DNA of 44,461 nucleotides from an uncultured Erysipelotrichaceae bacterium (GTDB taxonomy: Bacteria; Bacillota_I; Bacilli_A; Erysipelotrichales; Erysipelotrichaceae): the NCBI GenBank assembly GCA_944327135.1, contig CALVGQ010000083.1, positions 1 to 44,461 on the forward strand, given 5' to 3'. The notes under the pieces were generated by a model. The model was not told the origin of the DNA. It did no database searches and saw only the letters and a program-made list of their open reading frames with translations. Below are positions 7,983 to 16,259 of the stretch, one piece after another. The translations under genes were made by a program, and so were the position numbers. How positions within the stretch are numbered: the stretch's first letter is position 1; each line of letters opens with the position of its first letter.

Positions 7983-8523
7983 AAGTCCGGTTTATTCGGT
8001 AAGACCGGTTCCAATTGAAAAAATCGTACCGAACAGCTATAATCCCAACGCGGTTGCTCCACCGGAGATGAAACTGCTGTATGACAGCATCAAAGAAGAT
8101 GGTTATACGATGCCGATCGTCTGTTATTACAACAAAGAAGAAGATCACTATATTATTGTGGATGGTTTTCATCGATATCGGATCATGCTGGATTATCCAG
8201 ATATTTATGAACGGGAACAGGGAAAAATTCCGGTTTCGGTAATTGATAAGCCTTTGGATAAACGCATGGCCAGTACGATCCGGCATAATCGAGCCCGTGG
8301 AAGCCATGATGTGGAGCTGATGAGCAACATTGTTAAAGAGTTAAGTGAAATTGGTCGCAGTGATGCTTGGATCAGCAAGCATTTGGGAATGGATAAAGAT
8401 GAGATTCTGCGTTTAAAGCAGATTACTGGACTGACCACATTGTTTAAAGATGTGGATTTTGGAAGAGCCTGGATTCCAGAAGAGGATGAGGAGGATGAGC
8501 AAAATCGGGTCAAGGTTGGATAA
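7972..8523 (+). CDS. ibrB: IbrB-like ParB/sulfiredoxin-fold protein
   Basis: This 183-residue protein starts at the ATG within ATGAACTATAA, overlapping the ibrA stop, with GGAGG nine bases before. A ParB N-terminal-like fold spans about residues 8-105: VRPVPIEKIVPNSYNPN, then LLYDSIKEDGYTMPIV, then YIIVDGFHRYRIM, the counterpart of the ParB GERR nucleotide loop. The helical tail contains SDAWISKHLGMDKDEILRLKQITG, a likely helix-turn-helix as in ParB. It has no chromosome-segregation context (no ParA or parS seen). The tight coupling to ibrA argues that the two proteins work together, perhaps with IbrB as nucleotide-dependent switch or DNA adaptor (inference). The acidic end (EEDEEDEQ) is notable. 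Confidence 0.83.
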   Translation: MNYKSPVYSVRPVPIEKIVPNSYNPNAVAPPEMKLLYDSIKEDGYTMPIVCYYNKEEDHYIIVDGFHRYRIMLDYPDIYEREQGKIPVSVIDKPLDKRMASTIRHNRARGSHDVELMSNIVKELSEIGRSDAWISKHLGMDKDEILRLKQITGLTTLFKDVDFGRAWIPEEDEEDEQNRVKVG

Positions 8524-9247
8524 GATTGTTGAATCATTTCAGATTAATGGATTTTCTCAGAATTTTGAATGCACTTCCATTTTTTACCATTGTTCCTTGG
8601 TCCCGCTTATCCGGATCATTGCACAAAAAAGTCGTAAAAAAAATCCCTATCTTGTTTTTCTGGCTGGAGCACCTGGGAGTGGAAAGTCGACTTTAGCAGC
8701 TTTTTTAGCAAAACAGTTAAGGTTATTGGAAGGCATAGAGGCTCAGGCTTTAGGACTGGATGGTTTTCATTTTTCTCAGGATGAACTGAAAAAGAAAGAA
8801 ATTTTGGAAAAAGGGAAACGAGTCTGCTTAATTGAAAGAAAAGGATGTCCGGAAAGCTTCAACAGCGTTGCATTTCTTCAAGCATTAGCAGCGCTTCAAA
8901 ATGGACTGTCATATTGGCCGACCTATGATCGAATCCTTCATGATATTAGTGATCAGATGATCTTAGTGAAGGGGCAGGTTTTGCTTATTGAGGGAAATTG
9001 GCTTTTATTGCAGGAGTCACCTTGGGATCAAGCTCAATGTGATTTTTCAATCTGGCTTGAAGCAGATCAGGACTTGCTGAAAAGACGTTTGATTGACCGT
9101 AAAAGAAAAGGAGGATTAAGCTTGAAAGAGGCCTATCGGTTTTATGAGCAAAGTGATCGTCTGAACGTGATTCGCTGTCTTGCTGCTCATCGCCAGGCAG
9201 ATGTTTGTTTGAAAGTGGATGAATTTGTACGAAAAGAAACAAGATGA
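8495..9247 (+). CDS. P-loop kinase of the uridine/pantothenate-kinase-like (YggC/FrcK) family
   Basis: This 250-residue protein starts at the ATG 29 bases inside the ibrB-like gene, behind AGAGGA/GAGGAG. The Walker A GAPGSGKST lies at 58-66, after a roughly 50-residue N-terminal extension. Then come LGLDGFHF with the putative catalytic Asp89, ERKGCPESFN, WPTYDRILHD, LLIEGNWLLL (the family's VEGNYLLL) and RRLIDRKRKGG. Relatives phosphorylate small molecules such as nucleosides, pantothenate or fructose; this branch lacks a known substrate. It is the third gene of a unit overlapping at both junctions, so it probably belongs to the same function as the Ibr pair. Family is confident; substrate is unknown. 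Confidence 0.82.
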   Translation: MSKIGSRLDKIVESFQINGFSQNFECTSIFYHCSLVPLIRIIAQKSRKKNPYLVFLAGAPGSGKSTLAAFLAKQLRLLEGIEAQALGLDGFHFSQDELKKKEILEKGKRVCLIERKGCPESFNSVAFLQALAALQNGLSYWPTYDRILHDISDQMILVKGQVLLIEGNWLLLQESPWDQAQCDFSIWLEADQDLLKRRLIDRKRKGGLSLKEAYRFYEQSDRLNVIRCLAAHRQADVCLKVDEFVRKETR

Positions 9248-9346
9248 GCAGCTGTATAAGTGTCCCTTTTTGTGGTATTGGCGAAGTGAGATGGATTTGT
9301 TTTTTATGGCAATGTTGTAAAACGGCAGCTTTGATGAAAAATGAAC

Positions 9347-9375
9347 TTGAAAAACCTTCAAGATTCTTCTATAAT
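9347..9375 (+). promoter_or_regulatory. Sigma-A promoter for the DUF3196-like gene
   Basis: TTGAAA and TATAAT are spaced by 17 bases, 65 bases before the start codon. The rest of the roughly 190-base gap after the kinase gene shows nothing else. Confidence 0.75.
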
Positions 9376-9439
9376 AAATCTGTTTCGAAAGAAATCACTT
9401 TTTTTGTAGTCTGATAAGAGTAAGGACGGAGGGAAAAGG

Positions 9440-10162
9440 ATGCAGGACAATGTTTATGATGAAATACTGGAAGAAATAAAAAATTGTATGCAGAAACAGG
9501 ATTTTGAAAAGGCCCTGCGCCTGGTTTTAAATGAACTGGAAATGCCTTATATTCCGTGTGAATTCGAAACGCATCTGCTCCAAATGAAAACAGAGCTGGA
9601 ACAGAGAACAAAAGATCATCCTTCTGGAAGGTTGTCTGAGGAAGCAATTTTGGATGGTTTAAATGGAACTTTGCTGGAGCAGCTTCAGGCTGTGGAAGCT
9701 TTGCATCATTGTCGATGTGAAGAGTTTTCACAGGAGATTCAAGCCTATTTTAACCGTCACCCTCACCCGAACCTGCAGGCTTTGTTGATTGAAACTCTGA
9801 TTGATCAGCGGATCATGACCGATTTTACAATCGAACATGAAGGCATGCAGATCACTTTCATTCCACGCTATGTAGAAAAACCTCAAGATACGGATGGTTT
9901 TGTTGAAGCGGAAGCTTGTCTTGCTCATTGGTTTGAGAGCGAAGATCCTTCATTTTTAGCGCTATGCCGGCAATTATTGGCCCAGGAAACTTTCTTGATG
10001 CTGCCGCTGGCCTATGAAGCAGAAGAGGGGAAGATGCTGGCCCTTTCCATTGCAGAAGAAGTCTCTCGAAGCCTTGATGCAGGGAAGACCTTTGAACAGT
10101 TGAAAAAGGCCCTGAATCTAACGGATTTAACGTTGTTGCCGTTAAGAAGGAATAATAATTGA
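9440..10162 (+). CDS. DUF3196-like protein of unknown function
   Basis: This 240-residue acidic, mostly helical soluble protein starts behind a GGAGGG site. The N-terminus (ILEEIKNCMQKQDFEKALRL) looks like a TPR-type helical pair. The centre (LEQLQAVEALHHCRCEEFSQ, then HPNLQALLIETLIDQ) resembles the DUF3196 family found mainly in Mollicutes and Erysipelotrichia. There is no catalytic motif, signal peptide or membrane segment. It directly precedes tig, whose own promoter begins at its last codons, and may be partly co-transcribed with it. A scaffold or ribosome-associated role would be a guess. The DUF3196 assignment comes from general resemblance. Confidence 0.65.
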   Translation: MQDNVYDEILEEIKNCMQKQDFEKALRLVLNELEMPYIPCEFETHLLQMKTELEQRTKDHPSGRLSEEAILDGLNGTLLEQLQAVEALHHCRCEEFSQEIQAYFNRHPHPNLQALLIETLIDQRIMTDFTIEHEGMQITFIPRYVEKPQDTDGFVEAEACLAHWFESEDPSFLALCRQLLAQETFLMLPLAYEAEEGKMLALSIAEEVSRSLDAGKTFEQLKKALNLTDLTLLPLRRNNN

Positions 10163-10186
10163 AATTTGAAGAAGATTTGATATAAT
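10159..10186 (+). promoter_or_regulatory. Promoter of tig
   Basis: TTGAAA, 16 bases, then TATAAT preceded by TGA (extended -10). It overlaps the end of the previous gene. Confidence 0.75.
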
Positions 10187-10214
10187 TAAAAGGCTGATAT
10201 TAGGAGGACAAAGT

Positions 10215-11486
10215 ATGTCAACGTGGACAAAAAAAGAGAAATCGACTGGAGAACTGGTGATCACCGTCGAGGGAGAAAATTGGGAAAAGGCTAAAAATAA
10301 AGCTTTTGATAAACTGGCAAAGAATGTTGAGATCGAGGGCTTCAGAAAAGGAAAAGCACCGAAGAAGATAGTGGAAAAGCATGTAGCTCCTCAGCAAATC
10401 TGGCTGGAGGCTGCGGAAGCCCAAGCACAGAGTGCCTTGGAGGCGGGAATTGAGGAGCATGATCTGTGGGTGATCGATCGCCCAGAACTGGCTATTGATG
10501 AAATCAACGCCGAAAAAGTCGTGTATCGTTTTACGATGACGGTGAAGCCAGAAGTGAAATTGGGTGCTTACAAAGGATTGAGCTATCAGGTCGAGCCGGC
10601 AGAAGTAACTGAGGAAGAAATTCAGAATGAATTAAGCAAGATTCAAGAAAATTTTGCGGAATTGATCGTCAAGGAAGAGGGCCAGGTTGAAAAAGGTGAC
10701 ACTGCGGTCATTGACTTTGAAGGTTTTAAAGAAGGGGTTGCTTTCGAAGGCGGAAAAGGTGAAAATTACCCGCTGGAGATTGGTTCTGGCAGCTTTATTC
10801 CGGGTTTTGAAGACCAGTTGATTGGAATGAAGAAAGAAGAAGAAAAAGAAATTCAAGTGACCTTCCCAGAAAACTATCAGTCTAAGGAACTGGCTGGACA
10901 GCCGGCAACGTTTAAAGTTAAAGTTCATGAGATTAAAACGCGTTCGATTCCAAATTTGGATGATGAATTGGCAAAGGATGTAAATATCCCGGATGTGGAT
11001 ACGCTGGATCAGCTGAAGGTTCATATTCAAGAACAATTGACTGCTCAGAAAAAGACCCAAGCAGAAAATGAAGCAATGGAGAAGCTGCTGACTTCTCTGA
11101 TCGAAGGAGCGGAGATGGAAGTTCCAGAAATCTTGATCGATCAGGAGGCTGGAGAGATGGTCAACGAATATGCTCGCCGTTTACAGCAGCAGGGACTGAA
11201 TTTGAATCAATTTATGCAAATTACCGGACAAACGGTGGATAGCATGAAAGAACAGATGAAGAATGACGCAGAACGTCGTGTTCGTTCTCGTCTGGTGTTG
11301 GAAGAAGTTGCCTATCAGGAACAACTGAAGCCAACTGATGAAGAAATTGAAAAAGAATACAATGAGATTGCAGCAGCCTATAAAATGGAAGTGGAGAAAG
11401 TTAAAGAATTGATTTCTTCCGACAGTATCCACTATGATTTACAGCTTCGCAAAGCAATGGATTTTGTTAAAAACGCTGCAGAATAA
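10215..11486 (+). CDS. tig: Trigger factor, ribosome-associated chaperone and prolyl isomerase
   Basis: This 423-residue protein binds near the ribosome exit tunnel and shields nascent chains. The ribosome-docking signature GFRKGKAP is at 42-49. The FKBP-type isomerase domain spans about 150-245: GDTAVIDFEGF, then YPLEIGSGSFIPGFEDQL. The C-terminal helical chaperone domain follows from about 260 (VPEILIDQEAGEMVNEYARRLQQ). TAGGAGGA precedes the ATG. It has its own promoter and a hairpin with T-run after the stop, then lon follows after 45 bases. The tig-lon neighbourhood is conserved in Firmicutes; clpX, often between them, is absent here. Confidence 0.97.
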   Translation: MSTWTKKEKSTGELVITVEGENWEKAKNKAFDKLAKNVEIEGFRKGKAPKKIVEKHVAPQQIWLEAAEAQAQSALEAGIEEHDLWVIDRPELAIDEINAEKVVYRFTMTVKPEVKLGAYKGLSYQVEPAEVTEEEIQNELSKIQENFAELIVKEEGQVEKGDTAVIDFEGFKEGVAFEGGKGENYPLEIGSGSFIPGFEDQLIGMKKEEEKEIQVTFPENYQSKELAGQPATFKVKVHEIKTRSIPNLDDELAKDVNIPDVDTLDQLKVHIQEQLTAQKKTQAENEAMEKLLTSLIEGAEMEVPEILIDQEAGEMVNEYARRLQQQGLNLNQFMQITGQTVDSMKEQMKNDAERRVRSRLVLEEVAYQEQLKPTDEEIEKEYNEIAAAYKMEVEKVKELISSDSIHYDLQLRKAMDFVKNAAE

Positions 11487-11505
11487 GACGCTTTGCGTCT
11501 TTTTT
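11485..11505 (+). terminator. Short terminator between tig and lon
   Basis: GACGC-TTT-GCGTC is followed by six T. The stem is small and no separate lon promoter is evident, so it may be an attenuator with partial read-through into lon. Confidence 0.65.
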
Positions 11506-11531
11506 GCCCTTTGAAAAGGAGGTAAAATTCG

Positions 11532-13850
11532 ATGAGCGAACAAAAACTGAAAGTAAGCGTACCTGTTATTTGTACGCGTGGAATCGTTATTTTTCCAGGG
11601 CAGGATGTAACGATTGAAGTTGGAAGAGCAAGAAGTCTGACGGCGGTCGATGAAGCAACGGCCAATTTTGATGGTCATTGCTGGGTTGTGGCGCAAAAAG
11701 ACATTTTGATTGAAGATCCTGAGCCAAGTGATTTGTTTACGGTTGGAACGCTTTGCCGGATCAAGAATATCCGAAAAAAAGAGGGTTTTTATCGTGTCAC
11801 TTTCAGCGGTTTGGAAAGAGCTCGCTTGCTGGAATATGAAAATCAGGAAAAGATGTTTTTTGCCAGCATTGAACCATTAAAAGATGAGGCAGGCGATCCT
11901 TTGGAAGAAACGGCTTTGGTGCGGCGTATTTCTCATGAGTTTGAGAACATGTCGATGACTGTCAAGACGTTTCCGGCAGAAGTGATTGCGCAGCTGACGC
12001 GGGGAGTATCTGCGCCAAGTCTGGCTGATCAGTTTGCCCAGTATTTTCCTTGCCCGTTTGAATTCAAACAAGAAATATTGGAAACGATTCAGGTCAATGA
12101 GCGCTTGCTGAAAGTCATTACAGAAATGGAACAGGAAAAGCAGCTCAGCATTTTGGAAAACGATATTAATGACAAAGTGAAAGAGCGGATGGAGGATAAT
12201 CAGAAAGATTACTATCTGCGTGAAAAACTTAGAGCGATCAAGGAAGAACTCGGCGATGTCTCCAGTGCAGCGGATGATAGTGAAGAGCTACGTAAAATGA
12301 TTGAAGAGAATCCTTATCCTGAAAATATCAAGGAGAAGGCCAGAGAAGAACTAGCACGGTATGAAATGCTGCCACAGGCAGCTGGAGAATCCGGTGTGGT
12401 TCGAACTTATCTGGATTGGCTGCTAAAGACACCGTGGTGGCAGGAATCCACGGATAATGAGGATTTGGATCTTGTTCAACAGCGGCTGGATGAGGATCAT
12501 TATGGGCTAGAGAAGATCAAAGAACGTGTGATGGAATATCTGGCGGTCAAACAGATGACTCAGTCTCTGAACAGCCCTATTCTTTGTCTGGTCGGTCCGC
12601 CGGGAGTCGGGAAAACTTCTTTAGCAAAATCCATTGCGCGGGCTTTGGATCGCCGGTTTGTCAAAGTTTCTTTGGGCGGTGTGCATGATGAATCTGAGAT
12701 TCGAGGACATCGTCGGACTTATCTTGGAAGCATGCCGGGCCGGTTTATTCAGGGAATGAAAAAAGCAGGGGTCATCAATCCGGTTTTCTTGATCGATGAA
12801 ATTGATAAAATGGCTTCTGATTACAAGGGAGATCCAAGCAGTGCCATGCTGGAAGTGCTGGATCCGGAACAAAATAAATTTTTCTCTGATCATTATCTGG
12901 AAGAACCTTATGATTTAAGCAAGGTCATGTTTATTGCCACGGCCAATTACATGGAGAATATTCCAGAAGCTCTGCGGGATCGTTTGGAAATCATTACTCT
13001 TCCTTCTTACACCGAATTGGAAAAAATGGAAATTGCCAAACGTCATCTGATTCGCAAGCAGATGGAAAACAATGGACTAAAAGAAGGACAGTTCTGTATC
13101 GATGATGAAATGCTGTTGCGGCTGATCCGGTATTATACACGGGAGGCTGGTGTTCGTCAGCTGGAAAGAACGATTGCTTCCTTGTGCCGAAAGGCGGTTT
13201 TGGCAATTCTGAAGGATGGAGAGGAACAGGTCGTAATCGATCAGGAATTGATCGAAAAATGGCTAGGAAAAGAAAAATTTGAGTATGGAAAGAAAGAATC
13301 CCGCAACCAAGTAGGGGTAGTGACTGGTTTGGCATATACTTCGTTTGGCGGAGATGTTCTTCCGGTCGAGGTAACAACCTTTGATGGCAAAGGAAAACTG
13401 ATTGTCACAGGTCAATTGGGTGATGTGATGAAAGAAAGCACCTCTATTGCCTTGGATTATGTCAAAAGCAATGCCGAACGATATCATATCGATTCAAAAT
13501 TTTTTGACAGCCATGATATTCATATCCATGTTCCGGAAGGAGCTGTTCCGAAAGATGGTCCGAGTGCTGGCGTGACATTAACGACAGCACTGGTTTCAGT
13601 GCTTACCAATAAACCAGCGCGGGCAGATCTGGCCATGACAGGCGAGGTGACGTTGCGTGGTAATGTTTTGCCAATCGGTGGACTTCGTGAAAAATCGATG
13701 GCTGCACATCGCTGTGGAATTTCGACGGTAGTAATTCCAAAAAACAATTTGAAAGATGTAGATGAACTGCCGGATACGGTAAAAAATACGATTCGCTTTG
13801 TTCCGGTAGAAACAGTGGATCAGGTGATCGAGGAAGCACTGGAGAAATAA
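11532..13850 (+). CDS. lon: ATP-dependent protease Lon
   Basis: This 772-residue soluble LonA protease degrades misfolded and regulatory proteins in the cytosol. Domains in order: substrate-binding N-domain (1 to about 200), helical linker, AAA+ module with Walker A GPPGVGKT at 355-362 and Walker B VFLIDEID, sensor region, and protease domain with Ser678 in PKDGPSAGVT and Lys721 in GGLREKSMAA. The 43-residue Ser-Lys spacing matches E. coli LonA. AAAGGAGG precedes the ATG. The next gene starts one base after the stop, so engB is co-transcribed, as lonA-ysxC are in Bacillus. No CIRCE or CtsR-like operator was recognised upstream. Confidence 0.98.
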   Translation: MSEQKLKVSVPVICTRGIVIFPGQDVTIEVGRARSLTAVDEATANFDGHCWVVAQKDILIEDPEPSDLFTVGTLCRIKNIRKKEGFYRVTFSGLERARLLEYENQEKMFFASIEPLKDEAGDPLEETALVRRISHEFENMSMTVKTFPAEVIAQLTRGVSAPSLADQFAQYFPCPFEFKQEILETIQVNERLLKVITEMEQEKQLSILENDINDKVKERMEDNQKDYYLREKLRAIKEELGDVSSAADDSEELRKMIEENPYPENIKEKAREELARYEMLPQAAGESGVVRTYLDWLLKTPWWQESTDNEDLDLVQQRLDEDHYGLEKIKERVMEYLAVKQMTQSLNSPILCLVGPPGVGKTSLAKSIARALDRRFVKVSLGGVHDESEIRGHRRTYLGSMPGRFIQGMKKAGVINPVFLIDEIDKMASDYKGDPSSAMLEVLDPEQNKFFSDHYLEEPYDLSKVMFIATANYMENIPEALRDRLEIITLPSYTELEKMEIAKRHLIRKQMENNGLKEGQFCIDDEMLLRLIRYYTREAGVRQLERTIASLCRKAVLAILKDGEEQVVIDQELIEKWLGKEKFEYGKKESRNQVGVVTGLAYTSFGGDVLPVEVTTFDGKGKLIVTGQLGDVMKESTSIALDYVKSNAERYHIDSKFFDSHDIHIHVPEGAVPKDGPSAGVTLTTALVSVLTNKPARADLAMTGEVTLRGNVLPIGGLREKSMAAHRCGISTVVIPKNNLKDVDELPDTVKNTIRFVPVETVDQVIEEALEK

Positions 13851-13851
13851 G

Positions 13852-14436
13852 ATGGACTTTAGAAAGATGCATCTGGTCATCAGTGCTCCAGATAAACATT
13901 CCTGGCCTGAGCCTTCTTTACCTGAGATTGTTTTAGCGGGGCGAAGCAATGTTGGAAAGTCCAGTCTGATTAATACGCTGGCAGAAAACAGAAAGATGGC
14001 CTATGTTGGCAAAACTCCTGGAAAAACGCGGCTGTTAAATTTTTTTGAGGTGGATCAGACCTTTCGTTTGGTTGATGTGCCGGGATATGGGTATGCACAT
14101 GCTTCGCAAAAGCTGCTGCTTCAGTTTGGCAAGATGATGGAAGATTATTTTCATGATCGTAAAAACATCAAAGGAGTGATTCTGTTGGTCGATGCACGAC
14201 ATCGTCCAACAGAAGATGATCTGACGATGCTGGAGTTTGCTCGATATTTTCAGCTTCCGGTTTTGCTTGTTGCAACCAAAGCGGATAAATGCAGTCGAAG
14301 TGAACAGCAGCATCAGCTTCATCTTATTGCAGAATGCTGTGAAGTTGCTCTCTCGGAAGTGATTCTTTTTTCCAGTGTGGATCAGTTAGGAAAAGATCGT
14401 TTGATCACGGCAATTGAACAATGGATTAAGAACTAG
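13852..14436 (+). CDS. engB: Ribosome-biogenesis GTPase EngB/YsxC
   Basis: This 194-residue TRAFAC GTPase is needed for late 50S subunit assembly. The G1 loop GRSNVGKSS starts at residue 30. The G2 region has TPGKTRLLNFF, G3 is DVPGYGYA, and G4 is TKADK. Length is typical. There is one base between the lon stop and this ATG, so it relies on lon transcription and probably on translational coupling. A strong terminator whose stem begins inside the last codons closes the unit. Confidence 0.97.
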   Translation: MDFRKMHLVISAPDKHSWPEPSLPEIVLAGRSNVGKSSLINTLAENRKMAYVGKTPGKTRLLNFFEVDQTFRLVDVPGYGYAHASQKLLLQFGKMMEDYFHDRKNIKGVILLVDARHRPTEDDLTMLEFARYFQLPVLLVATKADKCSRSEQQHQLHLIAECCEVALSEVILFSSVDQLGKDRLITAIEQWIKN

Positions 14437-14463
14437 ACAATGAGCTTCTAGTTCTTTTTTTTT
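14428..14463 (+). terminator. Terminator of the lon-engB unit
   Basis: AAGAACTAG (including the engB stop) pairs with CTAGTTCTT, followed by a long T-run. Confidence 0.88.
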
Positions 14464-14510
14464 AGAGTCGGCATACATTGAACTGAACAGGAAGAAAGGA
14501 TTGAAGGATC

Positions 14511-15077
14511 ATGAAAGAAATGAAGATTGAGAAGACAGTGGATCTTCATCAGCAGTATGAGGCCGTAGATCAAATCCATTGTGATTGCAAGCTGGATTAT
14601 GTTGCAGAAGAAAAAGGAATCCGTGCTGCAGGAGGTATTGAAGTCAGTGGGGTAGGCATCTTTCAGGAACAGACACAAACAATCTGTGAGGAAATTGAAT
14701 TGGATATTTTTGCGCCTTATGAAAAAATTGATCAGCAAAGCTCGTTTCGAGTGCTGCTTAAAGATTCATCTTGGACCTTACGCGGCAATGAGTTAGATAT
14801 GGTTTTAGATTTTATCATTCTTGGATTGGAGGATGAAAAAATACGCGATTCTATACTGCAGAACAATCAAGATCATGAGGCAGCAGCCATGGAAGATTTA
14901 CTGGATGATCAAGAAAGTATCCGAGAAGTTCAGCATTTTGCGATTGCCCAGCGTCAGGATACCTATCAAACGATCGCTGAACGATATCATGTTTCTGAGA
15001 AAGAGCTGATTGCGAAAAATCAAAACAAACCGATTGAATATAAAAGTTTGGTGCTTCTTCCCAAAGAATCTATGTGA
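14511..15077 (+). CDS. Short SpoVID-like protein: SPOCS-like domain plus C-terminal LysM
   Basis: This 188-residue protein has no signal peptide, so it is cytosolic or mother-cell located. Residues about 15-108 resemble the SpoVID/DUF3794 (SPOCS) domain: CDCKLDYVAEEKGIRAAGGI, then ELDIFAPYEKI, then LDMVLDFIILGL. An acidic linker follows, then one LysM at about 143-184 (FAIAQRQDTYQTIAERYHVS, then KSLVLLP). B. subtilis SpoVID, the spore-coat encasement factor, has this order but is about three times longer. Position adds support: in Bacillus spoVID lies between lon-ysxC and valS, as here. I infer a minimal SpoVID homologue; a general LysM protein is the alternative. It is monocistronic, with terminators on both sides. 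Confidence 0.68.
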   Translation: MKEMKIEKTVDLHQQYEAVDQIHCDCKLDYVAEEKGIRAAGGIEVSGVGIFQEQTQTICEEIELDIFAPYEKIDQQSSFRVLLKDSSWTLRGNELDMVLDFIILGLEDEKIRDSILQNNQDHEAAAMEDLLDDQESIREVQHFAIAQRQDTYQTIAERYHVSEKELIAKNQNKPIEYKSLVLLPKESM

Positions 15078-15101
15078 TTTATTTCATAGATTCTTTTCTT
15101 T
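15063..15101 (+). terminator. Terminator after the SpoVID-like gene
   Basis: AAAGAATCTATG (inside the last codons) pairs with CATAGATTCTTT across ten bases, followed by a T-rich tail. Confidence 0.85.
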
Positions 15102-15146
15102 TAGAAGGGAACATGGTAAAGTGAACATGAAATCAGGAGGGAACCT

Positions 15147-16259
15147 ATGATCATTCAAAGTACCCATGTTTGGATTGAGCATGAATTTCAAAAAAAACAA
15201 ATTGTCATTGAAAAGGGAAAAATTATAAATTTGCTTCCCTATAACAAGGAAATACCTGATCTTGATTATCAGGATTATTGGATTTTACCGGGCTTTATTG
15301 ATATCCACACCCATGGCTGGAATCGATGTGATGCCGGAAAGCCCACCTTGGAAGCCATGCAGCGATGGCAGCAGCATCTGCCTCAAGAGGGAGTCACTTC
15401 TTTTTTGGCAACGACGGCAACGCAAAGTGTAGCGTCTAACGAACAGGCTATGCCTGTTTTAAAAGCAGCTATTGAGGCTCAAGGCGAGGGAGCAGAAATC
15501 CTTGGAATTAACATGGAAGGAAATTTTATTTCTCATCAATTCCATGGAGCACAGGATCTTTATACAATAGTTAAGCCGAATGCCAATCAGCTGCTGCATT
15601 ATCAGCAGCTGGCAGGCGGACACATTATGACGGTTACAGTTGCGGTGGAACTGGATCCTGAAAATCAATTTGTGAAAACAGCAGTGGAACATGGGATTCG
15701 TGTCTCATGCGGACATAGTGGGGCTAGTTTTGAAGAAGTCAAACAGGCGGCAAAAGCAGGAGCAACGGGAATCACGCATTGTGGAAATGGAATGCGTCCT
15801 TTTCATCATCGCAGTCCAGGAATTTTTGGCGCGGCGTTGAATCTTGATGAGCTTTATGCAGAGGTCATTGGAGACGGAATTCACGTTCATTTTGAAACGG
15901 CTCATTTGATTGGAATGATGAAAGGCCGGGATCGATTGATTCTGGTTACAGATTCTGCTGATTGCAAAGATGATCCGGAGTATGCAGATTACAATCAAGA
16001 GGGGGCTTTCCGGTTGGCTGATGGAACCTTGTTTGGTTCAGCTCTATATGTACATCGAGGAGTTGATAATTTACATCGTAAGGCACGGCTGCCCTTGGAA
16101 ACAGCTATTGCGGCAGCAACGATGAATCCTGCACGATATTTAGGGGTGGAAGATCGAAAAGGAAGCATTTCTATTGGAAAGGATGCTGATCTGGTGATTT
16201 GTGATGAGAAAATAGATCTATTGCAGGTTTTCTGCCGTGGAAAGGAACAATTTCAGTGA
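15147..16259 (+). CDS. nagA: N-acetylglucosamine-6-phosphate deacetylase
   Basis: This 370-residue amidohydrolase removes acetate from GlcNAc-6-P for amino-sugar use and wall recycling. The HxH motif is GFIDIHTHGW; the metal Glu is in INMEGNF (usual LEGPF). Metal His residues lie in SCGHSGASFEE and THCGNGMRPFHHRSPG, which matches the family's THLFNAM..HR.PG. The catalytic Asp is in VTDSADC. C-terminal PARYLG and GSISIGKDADLV are standard. Motifs are looser than in textbook NagA, so this is a diverged subfamily and a related N-acyl sugar substrate is possible. AGGAGGG precedes the ATG. No nagB or nagE lies beside it; it overlaps a small membrane-protein gene by four bases. Confidence 0.87.
   Translation: MIIQSTHVWIEHEFQKKQIVIEKGKIINLLPYNKEIPDLDYQDYWILPGFIDIHTHGWNRCDAGKPTLEAMQRWQQHLPQEGVTSFLATTATQSVASNEQAMPVLKAAIEAQGEGAEILGINMEGNFISHQFHGAQDLYTIVKPNANQLLHYQQLAGGHIMTVTVAVELDPENQFVKTAVEHGIRVSCGHSGASFEEVKQAAKAGATGITHCGNGMRPFHHRSPGIFGAALNLDELYAEVIGDGIHVHFETAHLIGMMKGRDRLILVTDSADCKDDPEYADYNQEGAFRLADGTLFGSALYVHRGVDNLHRKARLPLETAIAAATMNPARYLGVEDRKGSISIGKDADLVICDEKIDLLQVFCRGKEQFQ

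Noticed and set aside
6457-9300. Integrated element at tRNA-Arg with attachment repeats
   Set aside because: No integrase gene and no second copy of the tRNA 3' end were found downstream; only the adjacency itself is suggestive.
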